The notes under the pieces: generated by a model | Told to the model about the DNA's origin: nothing | What the model saw: only the letters and a program-made list of their open reading frames with translations | The model's database searches: none | Translations under genes and position numbers: made by a program | Shown: positions 1 through 11,340 of the stretch, in pieces | Layout of the letters: each line of letters begins with the position of its first letter | Position numbering within the stretch: position 1 is the first letter of the stretch | Assembly: GCA_016508695.1 (NCBI GenBank) | Contig: VNKQ01000006.1 | Span: forward strand, 1,860,001 to 1,924,000 | Length of the DNA stretch: 64,000 nt | Reading direction: 5' to 3' | Origin: Hyphodiscus hymeniophilus | Taxonomy: Eukaryota > Ascomycota > Leotiomycetes > Helotiales > Hyphodiscaceae

Positions 1-728
1 TCATTTAGAGACGAGAGGATATTTTTCCCAACAGACAGGCCTCTGCTATGGATTACCAGCGTACACTCCAACTAACAAAAAAGACGAGACTAAGTCTTTC
101 CCCCAACATACAAAGCTTCATTACAGAGTATCTCTCGTCGTTAAGATGTCAAAACATCACTGCTAGAGGACTGTATTTGAACAACATATGCTGCGAAAAT
201 GGAGCCGATCATCTTGTCAATATAATTTACCCATGTAGCTAGCAAAGCCTTGTACCGTCTTGAAAGGTTCTCTCCTTTCGCTTGTCCTTGTGTTAAAGAG
301 TTCTCGTAAATTGGCAGCAGGAGGCTCCCACCTCCGTCGTAAATGCAACAGTTGGAAAACAGAAAAGAACGGGGTGGTAGCACCACGTTGAATACGGGAT
401 GTGGATAAAGTAGACAGTGTGAGTTCATTCTATATTTGAAAGTCTCCATAGTCGTCTCATCTAAAATACTTTTCAATCGATAGATATCTACATTCTAAAG
501 CTAATCAGCATTAGTTTCGATCAACCATGAGACGACAGACCCCACCTCTAGGATATCAAAAGCCAAGCTAGCAGTACAGGAACACAGGCAGTATTGTACA
601 AATTTACATTTTTTGAGACGCTATCTCCTACGTTAGTAAGAATTAGAGGAGCGGGGCATTTTCGTACATAGATCCACTGCCTAAAACAAGATCCTTAAGC
701 GTTGGGAAGTACTAATCACTCCAGTCAG
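1..728. other. intergenic, no gene recognised
   Basis: Only short unsupported open frames occur here (longest about 110 codons on the minus strand, no family resemblance). It lies downstream of the sedolisin gene and probably holds its 3' end. No RNA gene or repeat was seen. Confidence 0.5.
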
Positions 729-2923
729 TCATGGACGCAATGAAACGAAGCAGAGAAGACTAACAGGCGTTCCAAATCCTGTGACAGCATCCCAGCCCTT
801 CACTGCCGGAAACCCAGTAGTATTGCACCCGATCGAGGAGCCGTTGGTGACATCGGTGAAAGACCCGTTTGCGACTGAGTAAATCCAAGGATTTAGAAAC
901 CCCAGCACTGGCTTTCCAGCCGCGAGGAGGGCGTCATTGATGAGAGTAATGACAGAGGCCGCGGTGGGCGTTGCAGCACTAGATCCGGGTCGTCAGTTAA
1001 ATTTGTGACGGGCCTTCATATTTCAACGAACCTTGTCCCATCCACCGACTTGACTGTTCCGTTCCAGATGGTCAAATATCGGAATCCCTGTGCTGATATA
1101 TCAGGATATCCTCGACCGGATGCGTTGAAAAGTCCCTTAAACTGGCCACCGAGGCTATCAATGTATGTATTGACAGCACTATCTTGATAGGATGGTCTGG
1201 CGAAGTAGTCTATCGTGTAATCAAAATCAGCTTTCCTTCTTACAGAGAGATAAAAGCGTTTCAAAAATGTATCGAAGAGAGTATATCCCTCTGTTGAGCG
1301 AATACTGTAGAGCAGGAATGGATAAAATCGAGAAACTGTCATACTGCTGAAGCCACCTCCGCTCGTGAAGTCATTATTCGGGTCGTGGGCTACGACTTCG
1401 GGATTGAAATCCATTGTTGCACCCACAGTGGTAACATAAGGCTGACATATATGTAAGCAAAGATATCACATACAAAGAAGCAGTTAAGTCTTACACAACC
1501 GCCGGGGAATATTGGCAGGAATGTGGTCGTGTTCTTGCCATCATTCGTGAAGCAATCAGCACCCGGTCCGACCCCATTGTCTCCACCAGCCAGAAGCACT
1601 GAAATCCCTCGCGCACCCAATTGAGCGAACGCATTACAAACAGCAACTGCGTATGAGTAGGGAACGGTTTGCTCATCATCTCCATAAGATGTGCTGATTA
1701 CCTGTGGTATATCAGGTTGGGCCAGGATGTACTGTAGCCATGTTAGATATGGCTCATTAGTATCATTTACTGTCAGTCTGTCTTGGACATATTGAGGGCT
1801 TCCACCAGTGTTGTATGCAGTGAGATGGGTTGGCCAAGTCATCCCCAAGATGGTCTCTGCATCAAGATTACCCTCCGTATCTTGCCCTGCTGCCAATGCT
1901 GTTGAGTTAATAGGTGTTTGCTGATTATCCCCATTCGCAATCACTTCGATGGTGAAGTTGAGCGCAGCAGCTGCTGCCTCGGGTCGGTAAGTCTCGAGGA
2001 AAATCTGCACGTCTGATCGGTTATTTGTTTCTCCGAGGTAGTTTGTCAGCCCAATAGAATTAACACTAGCAGATTGAACATTGTAGTCGATAGTGCCTGG
2101 TTTTTCATTAGGTTCGAGGAGCAGATAGTCTGACAGATCTACCACTACGTACCGTAGAGCGTTCTAAGACATTGCGAGGTGATACCGGTCGCATCGCAAT
2201 GGGGCGCCTTTGCTCTGACTGGGTCTTCGACAGTTGTCAATTCCAATTCCTCGAAGCTCTCATCAAGCGGGACGGTTTTCAGTGTCGATCTTTTAGGCTG
2301 AGGCCTGAAGAATGATGTTGTCGGTTGTATCGTTTGGACATGGCCGTGGAGGTGAGTGGGAAGAGACCACTGCGGTGTCCGAATGAGATGCGACCCATCT
2401 TCATGCTTGAATATAAAGAACTTTGTGTCCAAAAGTTTCTCCACTGCTTCAACGGGAAGGTCGATACTGATCCAGTCTCTAGCGGGGCTATAAAGCAGAT
2501 GGCTGTGAGAAATGTTATGATCCAAAAGCCATTCATGGATCTGATCGCTGGCTTGTTGGGTGGGCTTCACGAGATGATTTACTTCATCTCTGGTTAAATG
2601 TTGGCCATATCTGGGATGTGTTGGGTTCGATACTGACGAACAGTCAGCACAATGAGATTTGGGACAGAAAGCGAGCATCAAGTGAGCAAAACTGGAATCT
2701 TGGCTAAGGCACCTTCGTATAGATGTCTTTCTAGCTCAGGAAAATGACTCTGTTTTAAGCCAATTTGGAGACGAATAATATGCCGCGCCGGAGCAGCCTC
2801 TACTCTCAACCAATTCGATGGCACGTGATGTCTCTCCTTGACCGCATATGATGAACGAGCAAGCACAACGCTCAGACCAAAGCACAAAAGTATTGCGATA
2901 TAGCGAGGAAATATCAGTAGCAT
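729..2923 (-). CDS. sedolisin (S53) secreted serine-carboxyl protease
   Basis: Tripeptidyl-peptidase/sedolisin-type acid protease, predicted secreted, cutting peptides outside the cell. Five exons read as 2713-2923, 2153-2632, 1495-2096, 1032-1441 and 729-978, giving about 650 residues, normal for the family. A signal peptide starts at the second Met (MLLIFPRYIAILLCFG...), preferred over the Met 12 codons upstream because hydrophobicity begins there. A Pro-kumamolisin prodomain covers residues ~40-190 (motif HPRYGQHLTRDEV). Catalytic Glu and Asp lie in EGNLD (~305/309), the oxyanion Asp in AGGDNG (~403), and the nucleophile in DGTSAATP (~568), whose Ser codon is split by the last intron. A C-terminal calcium-site pattern (FTDVTNG...GWDAVTGFG) is present. 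Stops between the open frames disappear once the introns are removed. The first intron has a weaker GTGCCT donor. Function follows from the family; the substrate is unknown. Confidence 0.9.
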
Positions 2924-4493
2924 TGTGCAGGTACCATGCCTGCGTAAACAGCAATTCAAGATATACGAAGGAAGGAATGTTCGATGTTGCAGACCCTCGA
3001 GATGAAACTGTCATGGCGAGCGAACACTAAGCCCGAAAAGGGAGGTGCTCGCTTGATTCAATAATCCCGCACCGCCCGTGAGTTCAACTGGGGGGCCTAC
3101 CTCTTTCCCTGAGGAGCTGATTTCTGCGTGAACATCACGATGCAATGCCTATAGTCAAGCTCAGTCATCCACTCACATGCCCGAGATAATGATGTATGGC
3201 AGCCCATATGTGCACGTGGGCGCCGGACGGAGTGGTCTATTCCAGATGATACGTGGATGCTGAAAGTTTTTAACGCAACCGCACTCGAAAACTTCCCAAA
3301 AGCCTGCCGCAGTTGTCAAGTAATTACTCTGGAGTCATAGCTACCGCCTCAAAGAGGGTTGAACCGCCAAGTCACACGTCACTAATCAGCTTCGCTGTGA
3401 GAAGCAAGAATTCTGACTTACACTTGTGAGTCGTTCAAGTGACAAATGGAACGCGGTGCGGAAACTTCCACCTCAATAAATTTTATAGAGTAGGTATTTT
3501 GCTCGACAGATTTTCTTATTACAGCCAAGAACAAGTTCTGGGTGCTTTTTGTCAACGTAGTGGGAGCGTTGTCTTTTATTGGAACATTACGTATCCAATA
3601 TAGGCGCTTGAAAACACTGATAGAAGCACTTGAGGTCCAGTTCACTTCTCAGCACAGAGAAATTACAATGTGGACGGGCGCTCTGTTTCTTTTATCAATA
3701 TTTATATCCAAATTGCTATGGGGGTATGATGGTGCCTAATGGACTTCTAGGCAGTGTCAGATCTGAGGAAACAATATCTATCACAATAAATACTTATGAA
3801 GATGCGTAACTAACACCGCAAGGCCACCAGTATTCAACTTGACCTTCTCTATTTTTCTTCAGCATCGCATCTTTCATGTCCCGCGTATAAACTAGCAACC
3901 TCATGTCTGGTCTTTTGCCCGTGTCTTTTACCGTGACAGGCCATTGTAAGATTTAATATACTCAATCGTTTTTTATGAAGGAAGATAGTCCTTCTGGGCT
4001 CTTTGATTGATTCAGTTGAACGTAAAATAGAGCCATGATAGCTGGGCTAGAGACGGAGCATACCCTCCCCCATCCCTGGCTGGAGTTAAAGTTGACGGCA
4101 TTGGATAAGTTGCTAGGACTAGAACCACTACCACTGCACTGCCTTGTAGAATTCGCCACGGGCATGAAACCTTGCGGCTAAGACAGCGTAATAAATCCTT
4201 GTTTGGTAGAGGTGTCACAGTGAGAAGTCATAATACTTGCGGAGGTCTCAGTATCTGAAGACCATTGGCGCTCACGATGACTCACCCCGGATTCAAGTGA
4301 CTGTATCTTCATGGTAGAATTAGTATTACATTGTAATGTAAGAGCATCTATTGGCTACTGCGAGGTTTTCCCGTCATGCGTGTTAGAGCAGGCGGGCTGT
4401 TTGGAAAGGTGGCAAAATAGGTGTAGATCGGCGAGTTCAATGTAGACTAGCGGTTAAAGGCAATCCTACAGCCTGCTACACAACCCCGAATAT
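2924..4493. other. intergenic, no gene recognised
   Basis: Small open frames at 3418-3739 and 3962-4218 show no family features. The region contains the promoter side of the minus-strand sedolisin gene and of the plus-strand TPR gene, which are divergent. Nothing else was seen. Confidence 0.5.
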
Positions 4494-5498
4494 TTGCCTA
4501 GAATTCTCTATAAGAATATCGTGTACGCATACCAATGTCTCATTATCAGTCTCATTATACTGAAATTCGACGGCGGTTACAATTTCGCTGAAAGACTTGT
4601 GAGAAAGAGCGAAACGCATAGCTCACCAGGTGGCGAAGGGCAACTACCCGAAAAGGAGATGGAGCCAAAGCCCACGATCTCTTCTGACGACGGCATTATG
4701 GGCTCTCTTGCAACGAAGGACAGCCTGGCAGCAGCTCTGACCAAGCAGGGTCGCTATGACGAGGCCGAAAAACTCCTAAGAGGTGTTCTAGCGACACGCG
4801 AGAAACTAGGTCAGAGCACAGCAGACCCAGATATGTTGAGGACGATGAACAATCTGGGCGGTGTATTGAATGGACAAAGCCGCTTTGCTGAAGCCGAGGG
4901 GCTGCATCGACAAGTCCTTGAAGCGGATGAGCAGAGTCTGGGAAGCGAGCATAGCGACACCATCATTAGCATGACGAACCTCGCTGCCGTGCTTCGTCGC
5001 CAGGGAAAGTTGGAAGAGTCTGAAGAGGTTCAACGACGTGCACTCGAGTCCAGCAGAAAAGTTCATGGCCCGGGAAACCATGAGACCGTGTCTATCTTGA
5101 CCCACCTGGGAGAGATCTTGGTCAGACTACACAAGGAAGAGCAGGCGGATCAAGTGTCTCGGGAAGTAGCGGAGCTGCGTCAGACAATGCGCAACGAGCG
5201 GGAGAACGTGAGCGAAGCTGAGGAACTGCACCGACAAAAGCTTGCGCTTTGTCACACTAGCGAAGAAAAGATCACTAGCATGAGCGACCTAGCTAGGTTT
5301 CTGGCCGGTCGAGGGCATCACGACGAGGCTGAGAAAATGCTTCAAGAGGTTGTGAAGTTATCGACGGAAGAATATGGTAGGAACGATGGCAAAACTCGGG
5401 CAGCCATCGGTCAACTGGTGGGGGTGCTGATGAGGAATGGCAAATATAAGGAAGCTGAAGCTCTGCATCGGGAGGACTTGGGGATGGATATCGCATGA
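4494..5498 (+). CDS. TPR-repeat protein, kinesin-light-chain/NLR-tail type
   Basis: Intronless open frame of 334 codons. From about residue 75 it holds tandem tetratricopeptide repeats of the kinesin-light-chain type: repeated cores such as GRYDEAEKLLRGVLATREKLG, RFAEAEGLHRQVLEADEQSLG, GKLEESEEVQRRALESS and GKYKEAEALHRED. Such repeats form a protein-interaction solenoid and often make up the C-terminal part of fungal NLR (NB-ARC or NACHT) proteins. No nucleotide-binding domain precedes them here. The N-terminal 25 residues are hydrophobic, but an alternative Met at 4659 begins just before the repeats and may be the true start. The gene may be a stand-alone adaptor or a truncated NLR tail; sequence alone does not decide. 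Confidence 0.65.
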   Translation: MPRILYKNIVYAYQCLIISLIILKFDGGYNFAERLVRKSETHSSPGGEGQLPEKEMEPKPTISSDDGIMGSLATKDSLAAALTKQGRYDEAEKLLRGVLATREKLGQSTADPDMLRTMNNLGGVLNGQSRFAEAEGLHRQVLEADEQSLGSEHSDTIISMTNLAAVLRRQGKLEESEEVQRRALESSRKVHGPGNHETVSILTHLGEILVRLHKEEQADQVSREVAELRQTMRNERENVSEAEELHRQKLALCHTSEEKITSMSDLARFLAGRGHHDEAEKMLQEVVKLSTEEYGRNDGKTRAAIGQLVGVLMRNGKYKEAEALHREDLGMDIA

Positions 5499-5925
5499 GC
5501 ACCGCAAACAATCATAGTAGTTCACAGATTGGCATGTTGATTTTCTTTAGATATTAACGAGAACATGATATTTGCTTAACCTCCTTTGTAACGAAAAGGC
5601 ATGGGGTTTCTTTGTTCTTCGAAGAGTCGACCATGACATGACTGAAATTGACCTCGGCTTCATAGATTCAGTGTGCGATAGGGAAAAAGGAATCAACTGC
5701 GCCTGATGTTATCGGACTTGAGGTGCCTCAATTGAGGTGGGTATATACGCATTTTCTAATCGTGGCATATGCCATCTGCGGAATGACACCCCATAGCAAG
5801 AAAAAAGACAGCCCTGCGATGTGTGTATTCTGAAATATATTCTGGAGCTGTCCAAATATACGATTGTATAGACTCTTGTCATCACTGTCACATTCATTGA
5901 ACGCATCCCAAGGCCCCCATCTATT
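5499..5925. other. intergenic between convergent genes
   Basis: 3' region shared by the plus-strand TPR gene and the minus-strand HET gene. No supported gene. Confidence 0.5.
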
Positions 5926-8575
5926 TCAATCCAAGCACCAGAGCGTGTCACCAGGAAGCCGCCGATTCACCAAGAGAAGACGCTGAGTATATGCGTTCCA
6001 GATCTGTCCAACGAAATGCTGCGAGCCCATCTGCGACGGGACATGGGCATCATGAATTGCCTTGAAAGCAGGATCTCTCAGCGCTTCCTCTGCAGCATTT
6101 GTAGCCCTGGCAATGAGAGCCTCGACTACGGGAGTCAGGACCTCAGATTTTCGAGCATCCTCCATCGTCGATACCTGGAGAATTGTTTCAAGAAGCTCTT
6201 TCCGAGGAAGGTCTACCGCGATTTTCATGGCTCGGTTGTGTATCAAGCTTTCTCCTGAGGTGTAGGTAAGGAAATCCACCTCGCCCTCAATATGCGCATG
6301 GAAAACTCCGTCTTGGTGCCCCTTCAGGCTAACAAATAGTGCATGAGGCGGTGTCAATCGTCCTGCTTGGGGGATAGTTGGGTCGTGTGACAATATGATC
6401 CCGTATATCTTTGTTTGGCTTAGCATCTCGATTTGGGAACTTCCGTCGTCTACTTTTCCGAAAATACACGTCTGAACATTGGTATTTTCGATTGCAAATC
6501 CATTCCACAAACCTTTCTTCACATCGAGCAAATGCCATACATCTGGTAACTTATTCCTCTTATTGAAAACCAAAGTAATGACATCAAGAACTGGACGTGA
6601 CACGAGAAGCCCTGGGTAATCCACTAGTAATCCTTTGGTGCTGAAGGTTGCTGGCAGTCGCTCAACAGGCCCTACAGTCAGTAATTTCTGCGCTTTCAAA
6701 AGACTTGATGGAGCCCATCGGAAACCTTCTTCGTCCAGCTTGTGACATTGGAAGAAAATAAGGGCTTTTGGAACACGTCGAGATTCGCAGAGGGCACGCC
6801 AAAAGCGAGACATCGGACTTCCATCTGACCCTGACAGTATGGGTTCGACATCAAATAGATTGGCAAGACAGATAGGTTCATCGGAAGCTACACTGACTCT
6901 GCGATGCCTCAGAGCCCTGACTATTACATCCAGAGTAATCGGTGCTTGTGGTGACCCGAAAGAGCCAGAGTCGCTGACAAAAAGTCGTAGCAGCTTGTAA
7001 TTTGCCATGATGCTGTAAGCGATTTCTTTTTGGGTAAAGTTTCGTGATTGGACTTCAGTTCGCATTGCTGCAAATATCTCGGCCATCTCGACAGGCCGGT
7101 TCCGGAATTGAAACCAAAGTCTTTTAGGAAGAGCTCCCTCTTGAAGACACCTTTTTAAGTATGCAAATCAGTACGAGCCTTGAACATTTAGTTGGAATTG
7201 AAACAATTGAAACAGCTCGAACAAAAATCTGAAAGGGCGATGCGGATGAGTAGCTTTGGATGAAGTTTGCCTACCACAATCGACGAAGCCATGGTGATGT
7301 AAAGATGCGAGCAGCAGCTTCGGTCAGATCCGATGAGCCCGCATCACAACGTCGCAATGAAGAATCGAGAACGAGAACGTGGTCTGCGTCCTGATATGTT
7401 CTTCTCATCATGCTCATGGCCATGGTCTTTCCAGGTCCCGGCTCACACGGCACGCAAAGAGTGTCTAGCCAGAGCAGAGCTGGATCATGGCCCTCAGTTC
7501 CACTGGCTCTGAGCACATCCTGTGCCAACTTCTCTAAGTTGGAAAGTTGACACCTGGGCAACGCATTGCCAAAAGGGTTTCCTAGCCCATCAGCCCAAAC
7601 ATGTGATAGTGCGACGTAGCATTTGTCATTCGCGGATTCGATCAATTCCACTCCAGGTTCATCCACGCTGTCCACACCCCGAAGGTTCACTAACGGAAAT
7701 TTACCACGTTCTAGAATGGAATTCAATCGCTTGTTGTCAACTGACGCGATGGTGCATTTGCAAAGGGTCTGACTATGTCGAGCTTCATATCTGGCAAGGT
7801 CAATTTGCATACCTTTGCACTCGTCACGCGTGCAGGTTTTATGTCGATCGTCTTTATAAGCCTTCTTCATCTTCGAAAGATAATGCAGTGGTTGAGCAAG
7901 ACGAAACTCTTCACAAGCGATGGCGCTTTCTGTTGCGCACCAGCCGTTCAGACGCATCTGCTCAATCCAATGACCCCGATCCAGATTGCTGATCCAAGCC
8001 CACGAGAAGCTGGACTCCTTGGTCGGCTCGGGTTCGTAGTCCAATTTGAAATAAGCATTGAAGGTCGAACAGAGCATCTCCAGTAGTGCCGCTATCGAGA
8101 AAGCAGTCTTCCGATCGAGCCTCGATATCACAACTGTCGAAGCCCCATCAGCGAGCTCCATACATTCACGGAGGTGGGCAATCAGAGCCGTATGGTCGTC
8201 GTCAACTGCAGTGGCAGGAAACCTCTCATCCAGCAATTGGGGTAATTTTGACGTCGTCAAAATTTCAAATGAGCCTTCATTGCTCTCGTGACTCCGAACA
8301 AAGTCTTCGTGGTGGTAAAGATTACCGAGAACCTCTTGGAGCATCCCGAAGAAGAGCCATGCCTGCAAGAACGAGGCAAGCTCATCGGTAGGCGTGGGAT
8401 GGAAGGCCTCATATTGGGCAAACCTCAGATATCCTGGTCGTGGTTTGATATACTGGAATCCCTTGACTTCAGGATATGATAAGAATGGTAGTCCAAGGTA
8501 GTCGGCAGTGGCGATGCAGGGAACAAAGTCATCTTCCGTGAGCACTGCGCCATTTGGCATTCGTAGGTACTCCAT
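5926..8575 (-). CDS. HET-domain (heterokaryon incompatibility-type) protein
   Basis: Two exons, 7275-8575 and 5926-7150, joined across a 124-bp intron; the junction restores RRLWCLQEG, the usual HET-domain end. About 841 residues from the Met at 8575, chosen for its better start context (G at -3, G at +4) over the upstream Met at 8659. The HET core runs from about residue 318: YVALSHVWADGLGNP, LLWLDTLCVP, then a Met/Tyr-rich stretch to HVLVLDSSL and SPWLRRLW. About 315 residues precede the core and about 390 follow; I recognise no family in either flank. HET proteins trigger or regulate programmed cell death on non-self fusion in known systems (Neurospora, Podospora); whether this one acts in allorecognition is inference. 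It lies about 430 bp from the stop codon of the phosphotransferase gene. Confidence 0.85.
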
Positions 8576-9003
8576 CGCAGTGATCGTAAGTCGGTTGGAA
8601 GGAATACATAAGTAGAGAAGGAAGCTTGCAGTGGATGGATATCCGAAGACACTGGTCATGGAGGTAGCGAAGATGCGAGAACTTCCAATTGGTCAACCGC
8701 CAATTTTCCTTGGCGGATGCATCGGGCTGCAGAATCTCGCGTATTATTACCTCTTCTCATCAGTATGAGCTGAGAGACTGGACTTTCATGCAATGAGAAG
8801 AAAGGCCACACGTGGGGAGCGGCCTCAATTGCATATATTTGAATTCTTCTAATTGCCATATCATCAAAGCAAATACAGGCTTGCTCATTCATTATCTCCC
8901 AACAAAATACTTACTCAACACGGAGAATTTTGGTATCCGCACCTCAGACTCATACTCAACAGCGTTGCATACAGGGTATCATATCATAGCCGACGTAATG
9001 CCG
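8576..9003. other. intergenic, HET gene promoter side
   Basis: Lies between the start of the minus-strand HET gene and the stop codon of the next minus-strand gene. An alternative HET start at 8659 falls in it. No other feature was seen. Confidence 0.45.
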
Positions 9004-10485
9004 TCACTTTGTCTTCTTCAGCTCTTCCTTCGAGGCAGCTTCCTTCTCCTCGGTCCACGGATGCTTAATCGTCAAACACCAAATGTCAAGGTAGTCGCAA
9101 ATTGTGACAATGACATCGACCTATTTCTTCGTTAACTCGAAGCATGACTAGAAACTTGGGGAGACTTGCAACAAAGCTTCCATAAACGCCAATAGCCATT
9201 CCCAGCATACAAAAAACGTAAGCAACTTGATATCCGCCATCACCCAGAGCGCTTGGCCAACCAACCCCAATGTTTCTTTGAAGAAAGGGTCCTAGGCTAT
9301 CGAATGTTCCATATGCTAGTGGCAAGATGAGAACGTTTTGGTAAGGGAATTCGAGCTTGACGAGATGCGCGGTGATCATTTGACCTACAGAGTAGGCATT
9401 GACGAGACCAGCAAAGAAGACGAAGGGTACGAGATGATTGTAGAGAATTTCGGGGTTGAGGTAAAGATATAGTGGGATGAGGGTCCAGGTGACAAAGAAG
9501 GGGAGGAGCCCGACAAGAGCATATCGAGATTTGTCGCCACGAGCACGACGTGCCTTGATCACGTTTTGGGAACTGAAATGTCAGCTGTTGTACTGAGGCC
9601 AGGGAGGAAGCAGTAATACCTTTGGATAGTGTTTAAGACCAATACGATGCCTCCTTGAATCATGTACCACTCATTGAATGGCAACTCATATAAGTAGTTG
9701 GGTATCAAAGCGCTCTTCGGTATCCCAACTGTTCGAAACATCGATTGTTGCCAAAAGCTTCCTCCACCTTTGATTGCCGTGAATGCATAGACCGTTACCA
9801 ATATCAAGATCCCTTCAACTGGTCCATTGACTATGCCAAGTGTGAGAGTCTTCGTATGGTATTCGTCCCAGGTTTGCACGTAGAAAGTCAGGAGGGCTGT
9901 AAGTCGCGGAATTAGCAGGGATCTGGAGATGGAGTGGGTAGGCTGGAAACGAACAGGCAAAAAGGGTCATAACAGTCTTCCAGCCCATCCCTTGATTTTG
10001 CGAGGCCGCGAATATAAGGCACTCGAGGGAAGTATTGACAGCGTCAACTCCGTGATCGAATAGCTCTCCCAGAGGCCCGCTCTGGTGGGTTCGTCGTCTG
10101 CGGCGTCCGAATCAGTTTCTGCCTCCGCATTCTTGCATATCTCAACCCTCTCTGGTATAGCGATAGGGTTAACTTACGCTTGGCTACCATCAACGGCATC
10201 GAATGTCTGATACAAGAACAGCCCAACAGCCCAACTGGCATACACCCAAGGCGGACAATCCTGATCAAGTGTTGGGCAGTACCACAACAACGTCAAAAGA
10301 TTCACAACAACGAAGCCAAACCCCGTGAGCGTGATGGCATTCGGCGCCATCCACATGGGGAAGCATTTGATCACGAAATTGGTATAAAACGGCTTGAGGA
10401 TGTACTTCGAAGTCAAGGAGTGGTCCACTGAACTGTACTTGTACAGCTTCAGGTTGGGGAGCTTATCTTGCCGAACGTAGACCAT
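9004..10485 (-). CDS. sn-1,2-diacylglycerol choline/ethanolamine phosphotransferase (Cpt1/Ept1 family)
   Basis: Integral membrane enzyme of the Kennedy pathway; it moves phosphocholine or phosphoethanolamine from the CDP-alcohol to diacylglycerol, in ER/Golgi membranes. Five exons: 10178-10485, 9955-10097, 9620-9896, 9173-9572 and 9004-9120, total 414 residues, typical for the family. The CDP-alcohol phosphotransferase signature DG-x2-AR-x8-G-x3-D-x3-D is complete at residues 99-121 and is created by joining exons 1 and 2. Several hydrophobic segments follow. The last exon restores TICDYLDIWCLTIKHPW, a conserved C-terminal stretch, and the protein ends in a Lys/Glu-rich tail (KEELKKTK). Sequence alone does not separate choline from ethanolamine preference. 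Confidence 0.93.
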
Positions 10486-11048
10486 GTTGGCGGCTTCGGC
10501 AGTATATGTTCGGCGACGATGAGGGTGGGAAGATAAGTTGATGAGACTTCAATCATGAGGTCTTTGTCGGAGTTGCTTCTTTGCTGTCGCGAAAATACTT
10601 GAAAGACGCGACGCCAAGACCAACGTCATTCTTCCAGAAGCACAGACCAACTCGTTTCTGGAAAGGGGTCAATCTCTTTCAAAATACTTTCATTGTTGTT
10701 TCTTTCCAGCAACTTCAGTCAGTTCCAGGACACGTTAAATCACATGAATGGAAGTTTTCTTTATTGATGATCAGGTTTTGTTATTATGATATTAAATAAT
10801 TCTCATTAAAGTCTAAATCCTCCAAGGTATCATTGTATCTTGCTTTTTTCTTCCCCCCTTGAAATGCAATTCAAACTCCATCCCAATGCAATGACCTCCA
10901 GAACTCCACAGAATATGCCCACACTTTTAGACTCCTATCCATGGAAGCCTCCTCCACCTGAACCTCCTCCACCCCTATCCTTCCTTTCTCTCCCTGTCTT
11001 CTCACCAGCCCTGTCTCGATTATTGGAGTTTCCCGAACTCAGAATCCC
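10486..11048. other. intergenic, no gene recognised
   Basis: 5' side of the phosphotransferase gene and 3' side of the small protein gene. It has pyrimidine-rich and proline-codon-like low-complexity tracts around 10840-11040. No supported gene. Confidence 0.45.
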
Positions 11049-11312
11049 TCATAGCACACCTGCTGCCCGGAGAGCTTCCTGCTTGGTGTAGAAGTGGGTT
11101 CCGTAGACGGCATCGAATGAAGCGTTGACGCTGTCGTGGTGTTCCTTCACAGCCTGCATGGCTCTCTTTGCTGCGGCCTTGAAGACATTGGTCTTCTGGA
11201 CTCGAGGCTCAGGAGCAACAGAAGAGCGAGGCTCCTGGGTTGAGGGGCGTGCAGAGGAGCTCATGGTGTCGGCGGATGCCCGGGCGATTTGAATTGCGGC
11301 GACGGAAACCAT
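11049..11312 (-). CDS. small uncharacterised protein, 87 residues
   Basis: Single-exon frame from the Met at 11312 (MVSVAAIQIARASAD). No signal peptide or membrane segment. The N-terminal half is Ser/Pro/Arg-rich; the C-terminal half is alanine-rich and probably helical (FKAAAKRAMQAVKEHHDS), ending in FYTKQEALRAAG. I do not recognise a named family. The start is set by the adjacent 5' leader: just upstream, 11315-11337 reads as repeated CAA on the coding strand, followed by an A/T-rich leader, as in many well-translated fungal mRNAs. The open frame extends in phase upstream to 11480, but that part is Gln/Asn/Thr-rich leader-like sequence. A dyad at 12014-12076 lies about 700 bp upstream. Confidence 0.6.
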   Translation of the reverse strand: MVSVAAIQIARASADTMSSSARPSTQEPRSSVAPEPRVQKTNVFKAAAKRAMQAVKEHHDSVNASFDAVYGTHFYTKQEALRAAGVL

Positions 11313-11340
11313 GTTGTGTTGTTGTTGTTGTTGTTGTTTT
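11313..11340 (-). repeat. CAA trinucleotide run in the 5' leader
   Basis: About seven near-perfect TTG units on the plus strand (CAA on the transcript strand) end directly before the start of the 87-residue gene. Unstructured CAA leaders favour ribosome scanning; that role is inferred here. Confidence 0.7.

Noticed and set aside
2097..2152. In-frame stop (TAG at 2145) in the middle of the sedolisin gene
   Set aside because: A 56-bp intron (GTACGT...CCAG) removes it and restores CLRTLYGTIDY, so the gene is not broken.
9086..9172. Shorter C-terminus of the phosphotransferase ending in NLRLP
   Set aside because: A 52-bp intron (9121-9172) restores the conserved TICDYLDIWCLTIKHPW end; the shorter end is read-through into the intron.
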